In this document: piece by piece, positions 15,203 to 24,042 of the stretch
Numbering within the stretch: position 1 is the first letter of the stretch
Layout of the letters: each line of letters opens with the position of its first letter
NCBI RefSeq assembly: GCF_014705615.1
Contig: NZ_JACXJA010000012.1
Span: 1 to 45,774, forward strand
Source: Paenibacillus oceani
Lineage (GTDB): Bacteria; Bacillota; Bacilli; Paenibacillales; NBRC-103111
Length of the DNA: 45,774 nt
Reading direction: 5' to 3'
Translations under genes and position numbers: made by a program
The notes under the pieces: generated by a model
Told to the model about the DNA's origin: nothing
Seen by the model: only the letters and a program-made list of their open reading frames with translations
The model's database searches: none

Positions 15203-16246
15203 ATGCTTACAGATTTAAAAGTAACTGAACTATCCTTTAAATTGATCGAAAATATTGGAGCAGAAGGACTTAATTCGAATACTTTTATTGCTCAAGACCT
15301 TCAGTTAGATGCAACACTTGTTATTAAACAAGTTGAAAAGCAGAGGATCCCAGCTGATTCAACTTATTTTAACGAAGCCAGATTACTTTATCTTTCGAAA
15401 CATCCAAATGTTATGGAAATACAGTATGGAAGTCAAGATGATAAATACATATACCTTGCTATGCCATATTTGAAGAATGGGTCCCTCAATGCACTTATAG
15501 ATCGAAAATTCTTAAGTGTCCGTGAAATTGTCCAATATGGTTTAGATTTTTTAAGTGCAATACACTATATCCACACAAAAGGATTAATACATTTTGATAT
15601 TAAACCCAGCAATATTATCATAAACGATGCTGGAAAAGCCGTATTAACTGATTTCGGTTTGGCAAAACTAACCGATAGCTATGGTTTTGCTAAAACATCA
15701 CTTGTTTACCCTACACACTTAACACCTGAGTTATTTATGGCAGGTTCTTATACATCACAATACGACATTTTCCAAGCAGGCTTAACTTTGTATAGAATGT
15801 GCAACGGGAATAAGGAATTTGTGGAGAAGTTCAAAAGTGGAGTCACTCCTGAAGAAGTGTTAGCTGGCACTTTTCCGGATCGCAATAAATATTTGCCACA
15901 TATACCAAACTCATTAAGAAAAATAATAAAGAATGCATTAAAAATTAATCCAGATGATCGATATAAGGCCATACTTCATATGATGAATGATTTGAGTGAT
16001 GTTTGTGAAAATCTAGATTGGTTATATGAAATCGACCTCGGTACTAACATTCAGAAATGGACAGAGGATAATGAAAATAGCGTTCGCTCACTTAATCTTT
16101 ATGAATTAAATGGGGAATGGAAAACCGAAGGCTATAAGTTTACAAAATCGTCCGGTAATACTAATAGGATAAACAAATGGTTTTCCACTAGTCGTACTCT
16201 AGAAGAAGCATATACAAAAATCGAAACAATATTATACGAACGCTAG
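15203..16246 (+). CDS. Serine/threonine protein kinase with unique C-terminal extension
   Basis: A 347-residue soluble Hanks-type kinase. The Gly-rich loop is degenerate (ENIGAEGLNSNTF). The rest is complete: Lys42 (LVIKQV), Glu58 (NEARLL), catalytic loop HFDIKPSN with Asp132 and Asn137, DFG at 150-152 and the P+1/APE region LTPELF. The usual HRD is HFD, making it a non-RD kinase that may not need activation-loop phosphorylation. After the kinase fold (about residue 270), about 75 residues of unknown type follow (DWLYEIDLGTNIQKW, then WFSTSRTLEEAYTKI). There is no membrane helix or PASTA repeat, unlike housekeeping PrkC. A GGAGGAG ribosome binding site precedes it. It probably phosphorylates a partner in the cassette or a host target on infection; this is inference. 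Confidence 0.88.
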   Translation: MLTDLKVTELSFKLIENIGAEGLNSNTFIAQDLQLDATLVIKQVEKQRIPADSTYFNEARLLYLSKHPNVMEIQYGSQDDKYIYLAMPYLKNGSLNALIDRKFLSVREIVQYGLDFLSAIHYIHTKGLIHFDIKPSNIIINDAGKAVLTDFGLAKLTDSYGFAKTSLVYPTHLTPELFMAGSYTSQYDIFQAGLTLYRMCNGNKEFVEKFKSGVTPEEVLAGTFPDRNKYLPHIPNSLRKIIKNALKINPDDRYKAILHMMNDLSDVCENLDWLYEIDLGTNIQKWTEDNENSVRSLNLYELNGEWKTEGYKFTKSSGNTNRINKWFSTSRTLEEAYTKIETILYER

Positions 16247-16265
16247 TTCCTATTGCTTTTTTGTG

Positions 16266-16272
16266 TTATAAT
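16266..16272 (+). promoter_or_regulatory. Extended -10 promoter before the third cassette gene
   Basis: TG-T-TATAAT (16264-16272) lies between the kinase stop and the small gene, 23 bases before its ATG. No clear -35 is seen, as is common for extended -10 promoters. It would let the 61-residue protein be made independently of the kinase. Confidence 0.45.
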
Positions 16273-16294
16273 TTATTTAAGGGAGGTTGACGAC

Positions 16295-16480
16295 ATGAAA
16301 AAATTTCAAGGAAAAAGAAATTTGACACGTGACCGACTAGCCAATCCCTTTCTTGATCAGAATATCGACGACAGATATACAAATGCAAAGGTTGTTGATA
16401 TGCGTGGCAATTTCGTTCAGAAAAAAAATAAAGATGGTTACGTATCTATACTACCGATCGATCCCACTAAGCGATACTAA
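16295..16480 (+). CDS. Small basic protein, third gene of kinase cassette, 61 aa
   Basis: The ATG at 16295 follows GGGAGG at eight bases; the earlier GTG-type start does not. The product is hydrophilic and basic (MKKFQGKRNLTRDRLANPF, then DDRYTNAKVVDMRGNFVQKK) and ends PIDPTKRY. It has no membrane segment or recognisable domain. It has several Ser/Thr/Tyr residues, so it could be a kinase substrate, or an inhibitor kept at higher dose through its own promoter. It lies 48 bases after the kinase and is followed by a strong terminator that closes the cassette. I do not recognise the family. Confidence 0.75.
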   Translation: MKKFQGKRNLTRDRLANPFLDQNIDDRYTNAKVVDMRGNFVQKKNKDGYVSILPIDPTKRY

Positions 16481-16501
16481 TATCTATTCTTGACTTGACC
16501 G

Positions 16502-16535
16502 AAGGATGTGCTGCTAATTTACACATCCTTTTTTT
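16502..16535 (+). terminator. Strong rho-independent terminator of the kinase cassette
   Basis: A perfect 9-bp stem AAGGATGTG / CACATCCTT with an 11-base loop and a tail of seven T, 22 bases after the stop of the 61-residue gene. Confidence 0.92.
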
Positions 16536-16909
16536 CGTTCGACCTATAGCAAAAAAGCCCGATACAATTCGAGACCTTTAGTACAGGGCATATTTTGACT
16601 AAAAATAAAAAATAAAGATCAGGGAACACAAAAAGACGTGGAACTCTACGCCTTATTAAATATTACTTTCGATTGCTTTGCTAAAAGGTAACGACTTAAT
16701 ATATCTCTCCATGTACTCCCAATCTGGAATAACCGCCTACGGGGCCATATACGTAAAGTAACCACTTGGCAAATCCGTTAAGCGTTCTTATGTTGATTCG
16801 CCACCATCTGGATGACGCGCCGACCGATTATACAGGCGATATTCCAACAACCAGGGCAGCTGTTTTTGAATCTATTGTCAATCTTTCAAATTCCTAAACC
16901 AGTAATGTC
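16536..16909 (-). pseudogene. Region with a C-terminal remnant of an unknown gene
   Basis: On the minus strand 16656-16732 ends VIPDWEYMERYIKSLPFSKAIESNI, a natural C-terminus of a style I associate with restriction-modification enzymes but cannot assign. Upstream to about 16810 the frames disagree, so the gene is broken. The rest holds nothing I can support. Confidence 0.35.
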
Positions 16910-17397
16910 ATGGTCAGTACATCAAGCATTACTAATTCATTTGTTAGCGCAATAATTTCCTGCATTCCTATGACCGAAAGTGAACTAGAAGAATGTCTAA
17001 AAATACTCGAGCTTGAAGCTAAAGACTTACGATGTGCTTACTGTGGTGATAAGTCAACTGAACGGGATCACCTACGCCCATTGGTGAAGAATAAAAAAAC
17101 CTATTTATCAGAATATATAATTTAGTCCCCTCATCTGGAAAATGTAATCAATCCAAAGGAAATAAACACTGGAAAGAATGGATTACTAGTGACGCCTAAT
17201 TATCTCCAAAAAGTCGAAACATACAAGATCTTTATAGAAAAGTAAAAAGACTAGTGGAACCTATTTATTTTGAGGAGCTAGTTGTTATGGCAAGAACATT
17301 GGAAAAACTTTATGACTTAATGAAACACAGTCAAGTCACCTCTACAAAGGTGCAACAATGGATAGTAAAGAATTATCAAGTTTCCCAAAAAGGGTGA
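16910..17397 (+). pseudogene. Frameshifted HNH endonuclease
   Basis: The N-terminal part reads RCAYCGDKSTERDHLRPLVK, the first zinc Cys pair and His of an HNH nuclease. Just after the TAG at about 17124 the frame shifts, and the second half continues as NLVPSSGKCNQSKGNKHWKEW, the other half of the HNH fold, then LEKLYDLMKHSQVTSTKVQQ to a stop. A normal protein of this type would be one frame of about 160-200 residues. The shift and at least one further break make it inactive. It was probably the nuclease of a lost restriction system. Confidence 0.8.
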
Positions 17398-17576
17398 TTA
17401 CGATAAGGTGGTCATGGTCCTAGCCCTCCAAGAACTCCTTCTCCCCCATCATAACAGCTGGACCGGAAGGAGCTATCGGATAATACGAACCAACAATTAC
17501 CAATTGATATGAAACTAGTAAAGAAGCACGCCTACTTGCTGGTAAAGCTAGTCGAATTATTGCACCGTAACCCAGT

Positions 17577-17825
17577 TCACGCTTTACGTCGTCCCCACGG
17601 CGTCCCCATGGGATCATTAATGCTCTGAAAAACCCTTATACACCAGTCTTTAATTACTTTATCGATGAATTGCCTCTGTTCTTTATCGGTTTCATTCTTT
17701 ATCCCATTCCTGACTTTCCCCCATAGCATGGATAGATCATGATCCATTTTAGTGTTGGTTATAGGTAACTCCTTTTCAACATTGTGCCGCCAACCTAAAT
17801 TGACAATATCTTGACCGACCGACAC
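17577..17825 (-). pseudogene. Remnant of an unknown protein truncated by a GGGGAC repeat
   Basis: The frame reads NLGWRHNVEKELPITNTKMD and then WGKVRNGIKNETDKEQRQFI, natural helical protein, before running into the repeat GGGGACGCCGTGGGGACGAC (17587-17606 on the minus strand), which supplies a spurious tail. There is no ribosome binding site at the GTG start. The family is not recognised; a HEPN-like helical protein is one possibility. Confidence 0.4.
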
Positions 17826-17879
17826 GGGACTTGTTTTTAAATATCTTCTTACTCATTGGGTAGTTCACTCCTTGTTGAC

Positions 17880-18071
17880 TTATTGATTAGCCTTTCTTAC
17901 CTCTGGCACAAAATCGTTTCGGCACCATCTGACGAAATTGGAGGAATGGGTAGTGTACGTCTTTGCGGTCGTGTCCTTCAGAATACCGACTTTTAGCTTC
18001 TCAGTTACCTATTGCTCTTAGGCTTGATACAGTAGCTCCAATTGCTTGATGAAATCTTGGGTGGCTCTCAT
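17880..18071 (-). pseudogene. Small gene with two in-frame stops
   Basis: A 63-codon frame from ATG (MRATQDFIKQLELLYQA) that continues in the same phase through TAA and TAG to KLKVGILKDTTAKTYTTHSS and NFVRWCR. The two stops fit CAA and CAG glutamine codons after C-to-T changes. Short proteins with a DTTAKTY-x-THS-x-x-FVRWC-like segment are hypothetical. Inactive here. Confidence 0.55.
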
Positions 18072-18192
18072 AATTTGTTCACGACTCCACTTCCGATAGT
18101 TAGTTTAAGTCTGTTTACTTAATTGGTAGCTTTTGCATACGTAATTGGAGTGTTGTGATCGGAGTGCTGTGGGCAGGTAGATTTAGATAGTT

Positions 18193-18357
18193 AAGGGGCT
18201 GCCTCAAAATTCATTTTGCAATTTTTTGAGCCCCACTTAGAACCGATTTTTCTCGAGAAAAGGACCTCAGCCTCCACTTTACTGTGGAATTTGAGGTCCT
18301 TTTGTTTGGAAATTGGGACGTCCCCATGTCATACGAACACTTTTGAGACAGCCCCTT
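18193..18357. mobile_element. MITE-like element with IS1182-type ends
   Basis: Inverted termini AAGGGGCTGCCTCAAAA (18193-18209) and, inverted, AAGGGGCTGTCTCAAAA (18341-18357) differ at one base. GGGGCTGTCTCAAAA-type ends are typical of IS1182-family elements. The 165-bp interior has no ORF. It carries a 12-bp hairpin AAAAGGACCTCA / TGAGGTCCTTTT (18257-18303), a CTCGAG palindrome and a GGGACGTCCCC motif. No target duplication is visible. I read it as a non-autonomous element that may also act as a terminator. Confidence 0.65.
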
Positions 18358-18367
18358 TGTATCAGTA

Positions 18368-18619
18368 TCAGCCTTCCGGCAATAACAACATGACATTCAA
18401 ATCGAAGTCAATGAGGCCTGTAAAATCAATGGTTCCTCCTTGATCAAAGATTAATGCTATTGCCTTAAATGAAACACCATCTTTATCAAAGATGGCACTT
18501 GCGATACTGACCTCGCAAGCATCATCTCCGACGGCTGCTCTATAAGCCGTCTCAATGTGTGATTTTAATACGTCCTCAGCTGCATATTGCGCGTTTTTAC
18601 TGATCATTTTGAAGTCCAT
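18368..18619 (-). CDS. Small hypothetical protein downstream of the restriction operon, 83 aa
   Basis: The ATG start ([20 protein letters not shown]) has GGAG seven bases upstream. The product is a soluble alpha/beta protein: a helix ([20 protein letters not shown]), then alternating strands ([28 protein letters not shown]) ending in NVMLLLPEG. No known motif. It is on the same strand as the helicase-methylase operon and 0.3 kb beyond its end, with only a decayed frame between. It could once have been the last gene of that operon or a small stand-alone gene. Confidence 0.5.
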   Translation of the reverse strand: MDFKMISKNAQYAAEDVLKSHIETAYRAAVGDDACEVSIASAIFDKDGVSFKAIALIFDQGGTIDFTGLIDFDLNVMLLLPEG

Positions 18620-18717
18620 TTCCTTGCTCCAATCTTACGATCTTTACGCCATCTTTCAACATAGGTGTACGTTCTCAAGACCGTCTACAACACTCTGACT
18701 TGCGTGTTCGCTTACAA

Positions 18718-18936
18718 TTACTTGCAACAATCTATTCTTTTAATACCAGAAGATAATGCCTGAAAGACTTTATTCACTGCCTGTAATTCCTCATTCTCCG
18801 AATCCTCCTCGGAATCTTCAGGGAACCGAGTTTGACTCGGCTGATCAAACTTGGCACAGGGATCTCTTGGCTATAAAAAAGTTCATGTAGTTGGCATTGA
18901 GAAGCTTCAATACCTTCAACTGCTTTCCCATTGCTT
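18718..18936 (-). pseudogene. Frameshifted remnant after the Res gene
   Basis: Directly after the Res stop the minus strand reads NGKAVEGIEASQCQLHELFY then SQEIPVPS. After a shift near 18845 it continues [40 protein letters not shown]. Together these make one plausible acidic protein of about 70 residues, now broken. It probably was a fifth gene of the operon. Confidence 0.45.
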
Positions 18937-18944
18937 ACAATTAA

Positions 18945-21938
18945 TCAATGTGGCTCTATGAAATCGATCGAATTTATAACATCATCAATACCGCGAGCCA
19001 CAACGTACTTGGCAGGAGCTTCCCCTACAGAAAGCGATTTGAAATGCTCTTTACCACAAGCGATCTTAGCCCCTTCACGATCTCTCAGATCATCGGCAAA
19101 TAGACTGCTCTTCGTTTCAACTACAAAGTACAACAATTCAGCTCCATCCTTCTTAATAAGCACTGCCCAGTCAGGGTTGTAGCCTCCAAGTGGGGTCGGC
19201 ACGACAAACCACCCAGGCAGTTTCGCATACAACTTGACGGAGCTATTCTTCTCAAGTTGGTCTGCAAAATGTAGTTCAGTGTCCGAATCATAAACCACAT
19301 GCTCATAGACCGATTTCACGGTATCGTTAAGCATATTTTTCAAATACCCTGTCAGTTCTTCCTGTTCAATTAGCTCTTGCGCATAATAGTATTCTTCACC
19401 TAATCGCTGATACTTGATGCCATCCACTAGCGCTAAGCGTTTATGGCGGTTAATTGTTTCAGAAACCAGCTCGATGTATTGCTGCGGATTACGCTTAAAG
19501 TCGTCTAGCCTCTGACTTTCTGATAGTATACGCTGAATGCTACGTCTGGTAAGCTGCGTTCGATCTTGCAAGTCAGTAAGCAAGTCCGGTAGCGCAATAT
19601 CGGACTCCTCTAATACTACGGTTGCTGCGCCAGTTCTCTCAGTTGCTTCTACACCTACCTTACCGATGACGATATTAGCCTTTCGCCATTGAAGACGCGT
19701 CTTGGAAATTGGCGGCATACTTTGAACTGCGCGTATACATTCTTGAATTAGCTTTTCATTATCAAAATTTACACGGTAGGTGGTCTTGTACTTAATGCGA
19801 TCCCACAGTGCCTTGAACTCAACGCTTTGCAAGACAGCTTGCCTAGCACGAACTTGTTTACGTTCATCAGCGTTTTTTATTTCTAGGCGCCCTGAGAGCT
19901 TGCGCAATATCTCTGTAACTTGGCTGCTTAGTGGTTCAAACTCTGTAGGCAGGATAAGCGTCCCTTCCTTGAGCGCTTTTTTAAGCTTGTCCTGAATCTT
20001 TCCTTGCGCATTAATGTAGTCATGAGTCTTTAGATGCTCCCACAAAATCTTGGAACGCTCAAATCCTAGTGGTGTCTTCTCCCCATCAGGTTGGGTCACA
20101 GAAATCGCCGAAAATTGATGTTCCTCCACGATGCCAAACCGGATACCAGTGTCTGCTTCGATCTCTTTTTGCAGATTCTCCGCGAAGTCCTTATAGCTCT
20201 CTGTTGCAATAACCGTCAGGGTATTCGTATCGAATCCACGCACCCTCACTCCGTTCTGATTGACGGCTAACCGTAGTCCGCGACCAATCGTCTGCCGCCG
20301 CTCACGCTCTGTCTGGATTTCCCTAAGCGTACAAATCTGAAACACATTCGGGTTATCCCAGCCTTCCCGAAGAGCGGAATGTGAGAAAATAAATTTAAGT
20401 GGTGTCTCGAAGCTTAGAAGCTTCTCCTTTTCCTTCATGATCAGGTTATAAGCACGCTCAGCATTATCACGATTGGCTTGGTTATTCTCGGCTGTGTCCG
20501 ACCAGCCGCCCTTTTTATCAATAGAGAAATATCCATCGTGAACCTGCGCAGTGTCGCGGCTCAGGTCTACCTCCTGAAACAATGTATGATAATCAGGATG
20601 ATTAGCGAGCCTTCGATACTCTTCTTCGAATATTCGAGCATAATCACCTTTCATTGGGTTGCCGTTATCATCATATTTGCGGTACTTGTCCACTGCGTCG
20701 ATGAAGAATAATGAGAGTACTTTGATGCCTTGTGGTCTAAGACGTATCTCCTTATCAAGATGTTCCTTTATGGTACGACGAATCATCTGACGTTGTACTG
20801 CCAGTGTATCTACACTCCCCCAGGCTTCCCCGAGTTTGAGATAGCGCTCGTCACCTGGCACACGTAGCTCGACTAACTCATTGCCTTTCCCCACGCGAAT
20901 CTCACCAATACGACACCCTTGATAAATCGCTCTCCTAGTGGTTTGCTCGAGATCATCCCCGTCCTGCACGGTTACTTCGCGACGCTGTACACCACTGGCA
21001 GTGTCCACATCTAATTCTACCCTGGCATTAATGATGCCACGCTTGTTAACTACTGATAATAACCGTACATACGGCTTGTTATTCGCCTCCTCAATCGTTG
21101 CTGAGGCTACTTCGATTTGTTTAACCAGCCTTTTCTCATAAGCATCAACCGCATCAAGACGGTATACCATATGGTGTTTGTCCACATGAGTAGCCGAATA
21201 GCGAAGGGTACAAAGTGGATTCATTGCCCCGAGTGCTTCTTTGCCCCGTCCCTCTAAACCTCCATCTACGCTTTGTGGTTCATCTACAATAATAATAGGA
21301 CGAGTCGCTTTAATCAGATCTATCGGCTTCTCTCCACCGGTCTTTTCAGAATCTTTGTATAGGTTGTTGACCTCTTTTTTATTAATAGCCCCAACTGTCA
21401 CTATCATAATCTGAATATGCGGGCTAGTCGCGAAGTTACGCACTTGGCCAAGCTTTGCGGAGTCATATATAAAATATTCAAATGGTGTGTTTGCATACAA
21501 TCCACGGAAATGATCCTCAGTGAGCTGAAGGGATTTGTACACTCCTTCCTTAATTGCCACTGACGGTACGACAATGACAAACTTAGTAAAGCCGTATCGT
21601 TTGTTTAGCTCAAATATCGTGCGTAAATACGCATAGGTTTTTCCGGTTCCTGTTTCCATCTCCACAGAGAAATCACCAGAGGTGAGCGTTGCAGAGGGAG
21701 GCAGCCCGTTCTTTAGTTGAATGTCATTAAGATTCCTTATGATTTCATCGTCCAGAAGGCTCAACCGGTTACCAATACCAAGATCATTCTCTTCGAAAGC
21801 AAAGGATAGCTGATCATCTAACACGGCGTTGGTTACGGTGAACTCAGTACGGCAAATCTCCTGCCCACGAAACAGGTCACAGACCGAATCAATAGCCGCT
21901 AGCTGATAATCAAGGTTGGATTCAAACTGTAGTTTCAC
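18945..21938 (-). CDS. Type III restriction enzyme Res subunit (helicase-nuclease)
   Basis: A 997-residue SF2 helicase-nuclease. Walker A is EMETGTGKTYAYL and the Walker B/DEAD-like box is IIVDEPQSVDG. Later helicase motifs include SALREGWDNPNVFQIC and QTIGRGLRLAVN. Near the C-terminus, NPDWAVLI and YFVVETKS form a PD-(D/E)xK nuclease core. This is the Res architecture: ATP-driven translocation and cleavage with the Mod subunit, whose gene ends 12 bases upstream. The length is normal and no internal break is seen. It is the last intact gene of a four-gene operon and presumably cuts unmodified invading DNA. Confidence 0.93.
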   Translation of the reverse strand: MKLQFESNLDYQLAAIDSVCDLFRGQEICRTEFTVTNAVLDDQLSFAFEENDLGIGNRLSLLDDEIIRNLNDIQLKNGLPPSATLTSGDFSVEMETGTGKTYAYLRTIFELNKRYGFTKFVIVVPSVAIKEGVYKSLQLTEDHFRGLYANTPFEYFIYDSAKLGQVRNFATSPHIQIMIVTVGAINKKEVNNLYKDSEKTGGEKPIDLIKATRPIIIVDEPQSVDGGLEGRGKEALGAMNPLCTLRYSATHVDKHHMVYRLDAVDAYEKRLVKQIEVASATIEEANNKPYVRLLSVVNKRGIINARVELDVDTASGVQRREVTVQDGDDLEQTTRRAIYQGCRIGEIRVGKGNELVELRVPGDERYLKLGEAWGSVDTLAVQRQMIRRTIKEHLDKEIRLRPQGIKVLSLFFIDAVDKYRKYDDNGNPMKGDYARIFEEEYRRLANHPDYHTLFQEVDLSRDTAQVHDGYFSIDKKGGWSDTAENNQANRDNAERAYNLIMKEKEKLLSFETPLKFIFSHSALREGWDNPNVFQICTLREIQTERERRQTIGRGLRLAVNQNGVRVRGFDTNTLTVIATESYKDFAENLQKEIEADTGIRFGIVEEHQFSAISVTQPDGEKTPLGFERSKILWEHLKTHDYINAQGKIQDKLKKALKEGTLILPTEFEPLSSQVTEILRKLSGRLEIKNADERKQVRARQAVLQSVEFKALWDRIKYKTTYRVNFDNEKLIQECIRAVQSMPPISKTRLQWRKANIVIGKVGVEATERTGAATVVLEESDIALPDLLTDLQDRTQLTRRSIQRILSESQRLDDFKRNPQQYIELVSETINRHKRLALVDGIKYQRLGEEYYYAQELIEQEELTGYLKNMLNDTVKSVYEHVVYDSDTELHFADQLEKNSSVKLYAKLPGWFVVPTPLGGYNPDWAVLIKKDGAELLYFVVETKSSLFADDLRDREGAKIACGKEHFKSLSVGEAPAKYVVARGIDDVINSIDFIEPH

Positions 21939-21950
21939 AATCAGCCCCCC

Positions 21951-24029
21951 TTATAGACTTCGCACTTTGTCCAGCCCATTTTGCTGGAGAATGGCGGCAA
22001 GATTGGTTTTGGTAACATCGTCGGCAAAAGCGCTATCACGGAATACACAAGTAACCTTCCCGGCTGGGATCAGTTCTCTGTACCATTTAACGATGCCCGT
22101 CGCCAGTGGCTCAGCTTCTTCTTGTGATATATGCATGTCTAGGCAAACTAGGAGCACACCCGCACCTATTGCATGTACTAACTTCCCAGCGATTCTACGA
22201 GTTTCAATGGGTACACAGAGATCTAAGCCAAGCTTTAACAGCACTTCGTAAAGGATATCATTTTCATTACGATCCGAACGAATATGTTCAAGATGGTCAA
22301 GCAATGTCTTTCCAAGGTTCTCTGTATCTGGCTCCCAGGTACGGATATTCGAGGAATCCAGCTTGAAGACACGGAATCCCAAATCCCCAGTGAACTCTGG
22401 CTTTTCGGCTTTAATTTCACTTGCTGCACGCCTCAAACGTTCTTTAGTTAACTCAGCTATTGTACGAGGCATAACAAGTTTATCACAGAAATTGGCTGAT
22501 GCTTTCTGCTCTTTCTTTAACGGATTAAGCGGCTCTGGTAATTGAACCAGAATAAATCGCCTGTTACCCATGTCTGCAGCATTTAGTTCCATCACAGAAT
22601 GGCCTGTGGTGCCACTGCCTGCGAAGAAATCCATTACAATTGCGTCATTATCAGCATTTGATGTGTAATCAAATAACTTGGCCAACTCCACGTGATCCTT
22701 TGGATTGTTGAATATCTTGGCACCCATCAGTTTCCTAAGGTGCTTTACTGCAACCTGTGATTGCTTATAGAAATAGCTACCTCTAACCTGCGTAGCAAAT
22801 TCCTCATCACCGCCGCTTACTTCCTCCTCCTCGTCCAATTCCATCTCATCGAGCCCTTCAATTGAAATCGGTTTGATATGCGCCTTACGGAACGGTGGCT
22901 CGGTATGATCCTGACGAAATTCTACAAGACCAAGTTTGATTTGCCTTTGCATTTCTTCCAGGGAAGAATAAATCCAACCACGCTCAGGAACTTTGCATGG
23001 TAACTTCGTTACAGGATGTATTAAGTCGTAACGAGGGCCTCCACCACCCGGCCAAGAAATATCACGATCGCGCCATGGACCGTTTTCATCAATCCTTTTA
23101 TAGCGGCTCCATTTCTTAGAGGGATGGGTGTTAGGTAGATCTGAATACCATTCTTGCAAATCTGATTCAATAGATCGATCATCTGCTCCATGAACTGCAC
23201 GAAGTTCGATGTATTTTTCCCAGATCTCCCGAGCACCTGGCTTTTCCTCTCTCCAGACAGTTTTCAATTCTCGAAGATAGGTAAGGGATTTCGCAAATAC
23301 AAGCATATACTCATGACCAATTGAAAAAAACTTAGCATCATTTTTTCGACCCTTTTCCCATATCAAACACGCCACAAGATTTTCTTCACCGAACACTTCA
23401 TTACATATATGCCGCATATTGTTTATTTCTTTGTCATCCAGGCTTATCAGTATTAATCCGTCTTCCCGCAGTAAGTTGCGCGCTAACTTTATCCTCGGAT
23501 ATATCATATTAAGCCAATCTGTATGAAACCGACCTGAGGCCTCCGAATTGGAGCTAATTTTCTTCCCCTCACTGTCTAATTGACCTGTTATTTCTTGATA
23601 ATTCTTAATATTGTCTCGGAAGTCATCAGGATAAACAAAATCCTTACCGGTATTGTACGGTGGGTCGATATATATGAGCTTCACCTTATTTGCATAGCTT
23701 TTCTGCAAGAGCTTCAAGACCTCTAAATTGTCACCTTCAATTAATAAGTTTTTTGTATTCTCCCAATCCACACTATCTTCTGGGCATGGGCGAAGCGTTC
23801 CAGCACTTGGAGTGAGCGCTAGTTGTCGGGCTTGACGTTTACCATGCCAATTCAAGCCGTATTTCTCTTCTCGTTCCTCTACCTCACCCGACAATAATTG
23901 TTTCAAAACTTCGAAATTAATCTTCCCTTCAATGAATGCCTCCGGGAACAATTCTTTCAATCGTCCAATATTTTCAGAAACGATATCGATAGACTTCGTC
24001 TCAGAATCATCTGTAGTAAATTTGTTCAT
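21951..24029 (-). CDS. Type III DNA methyltransferase Mod subunit (adenine-N6)
   Basis: A 692-residue beta-class DNA adenine methyltransferase. The catalytic motif DPPYNTG (in LIYIDPPYNTGKDFVYP) precedes the SAM-binding motif FAGSGTTGHSVMELN, the order expected for beta-class enzymes. Between them lies a long target-recognition region including an acidic stretch (ELDEEEEVSGGDEE). It would confer the sequence specificity of the system and protect host DNA. It lies 13 bases downstream of the DUF4391 gene and 12 upstream of Res. The target sequence cannot be predicted from this alone. Confidence 0.93.
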   Translation of the reverse strand: MNKFTTDDSETKSIDIVSENIGRLKELFPEAFIEGKINFEVLKQLLSGEVEEREEKYGLNWHGKRQARQLALTPSAGTLRPCPEDSVDWENTKNLLIEGDNLEVLKLLQKSYANKVKLIYIDPPYNTGKDFVYPDDFRDNIKNYQEITGQLDSEGKKISSNSEASGRFHTDWLNMIYPRIKLARNLLREDGLILISLDDKEINNMRHICNEVFGEENLVACLIWEKGRKNDAKFFSIGHEYMLVFAKSLTYLRELKTVWREEKPGAREIWEKYIELRAVHGADDRSIESDLQEWYSDLPNTHPSKKWSRYKRIDENGPWRDRDISWPGGGGPRYDLIHPVTKLPCKVPERGWIYSSLEEMQRQIKLGLVEFRQDHTEPPFRKAHIKPISIEGLDEMELDEEEEVSGGDEEFATQVRGSYFYKQSQVAVKHLRKLMGAKIFNNPKDHVELAKLFDYTSNADNDAIVMDFFAGSGTTGHSVMELNAADMGNRRFILVQLPEPLNPLKKEQKASANFCDKLVMPRTIAELTKERLRRAASEIKAEKPEFTGDLGFRVFKLDSSNIRTWEPDTENLGKTLLDHLEHIRSDRNENDILYEVLLKLGLDLCVPIETRRIAGKLVHAIGAGVLLVCLDMHISQEEAEPLATGIVKWYRELIPAGKVTCVFRDSAFADDVTKTNLAAILQQNGLDKVRSL

Positions 24030-24042
24030 TGGGAATCCTCCG

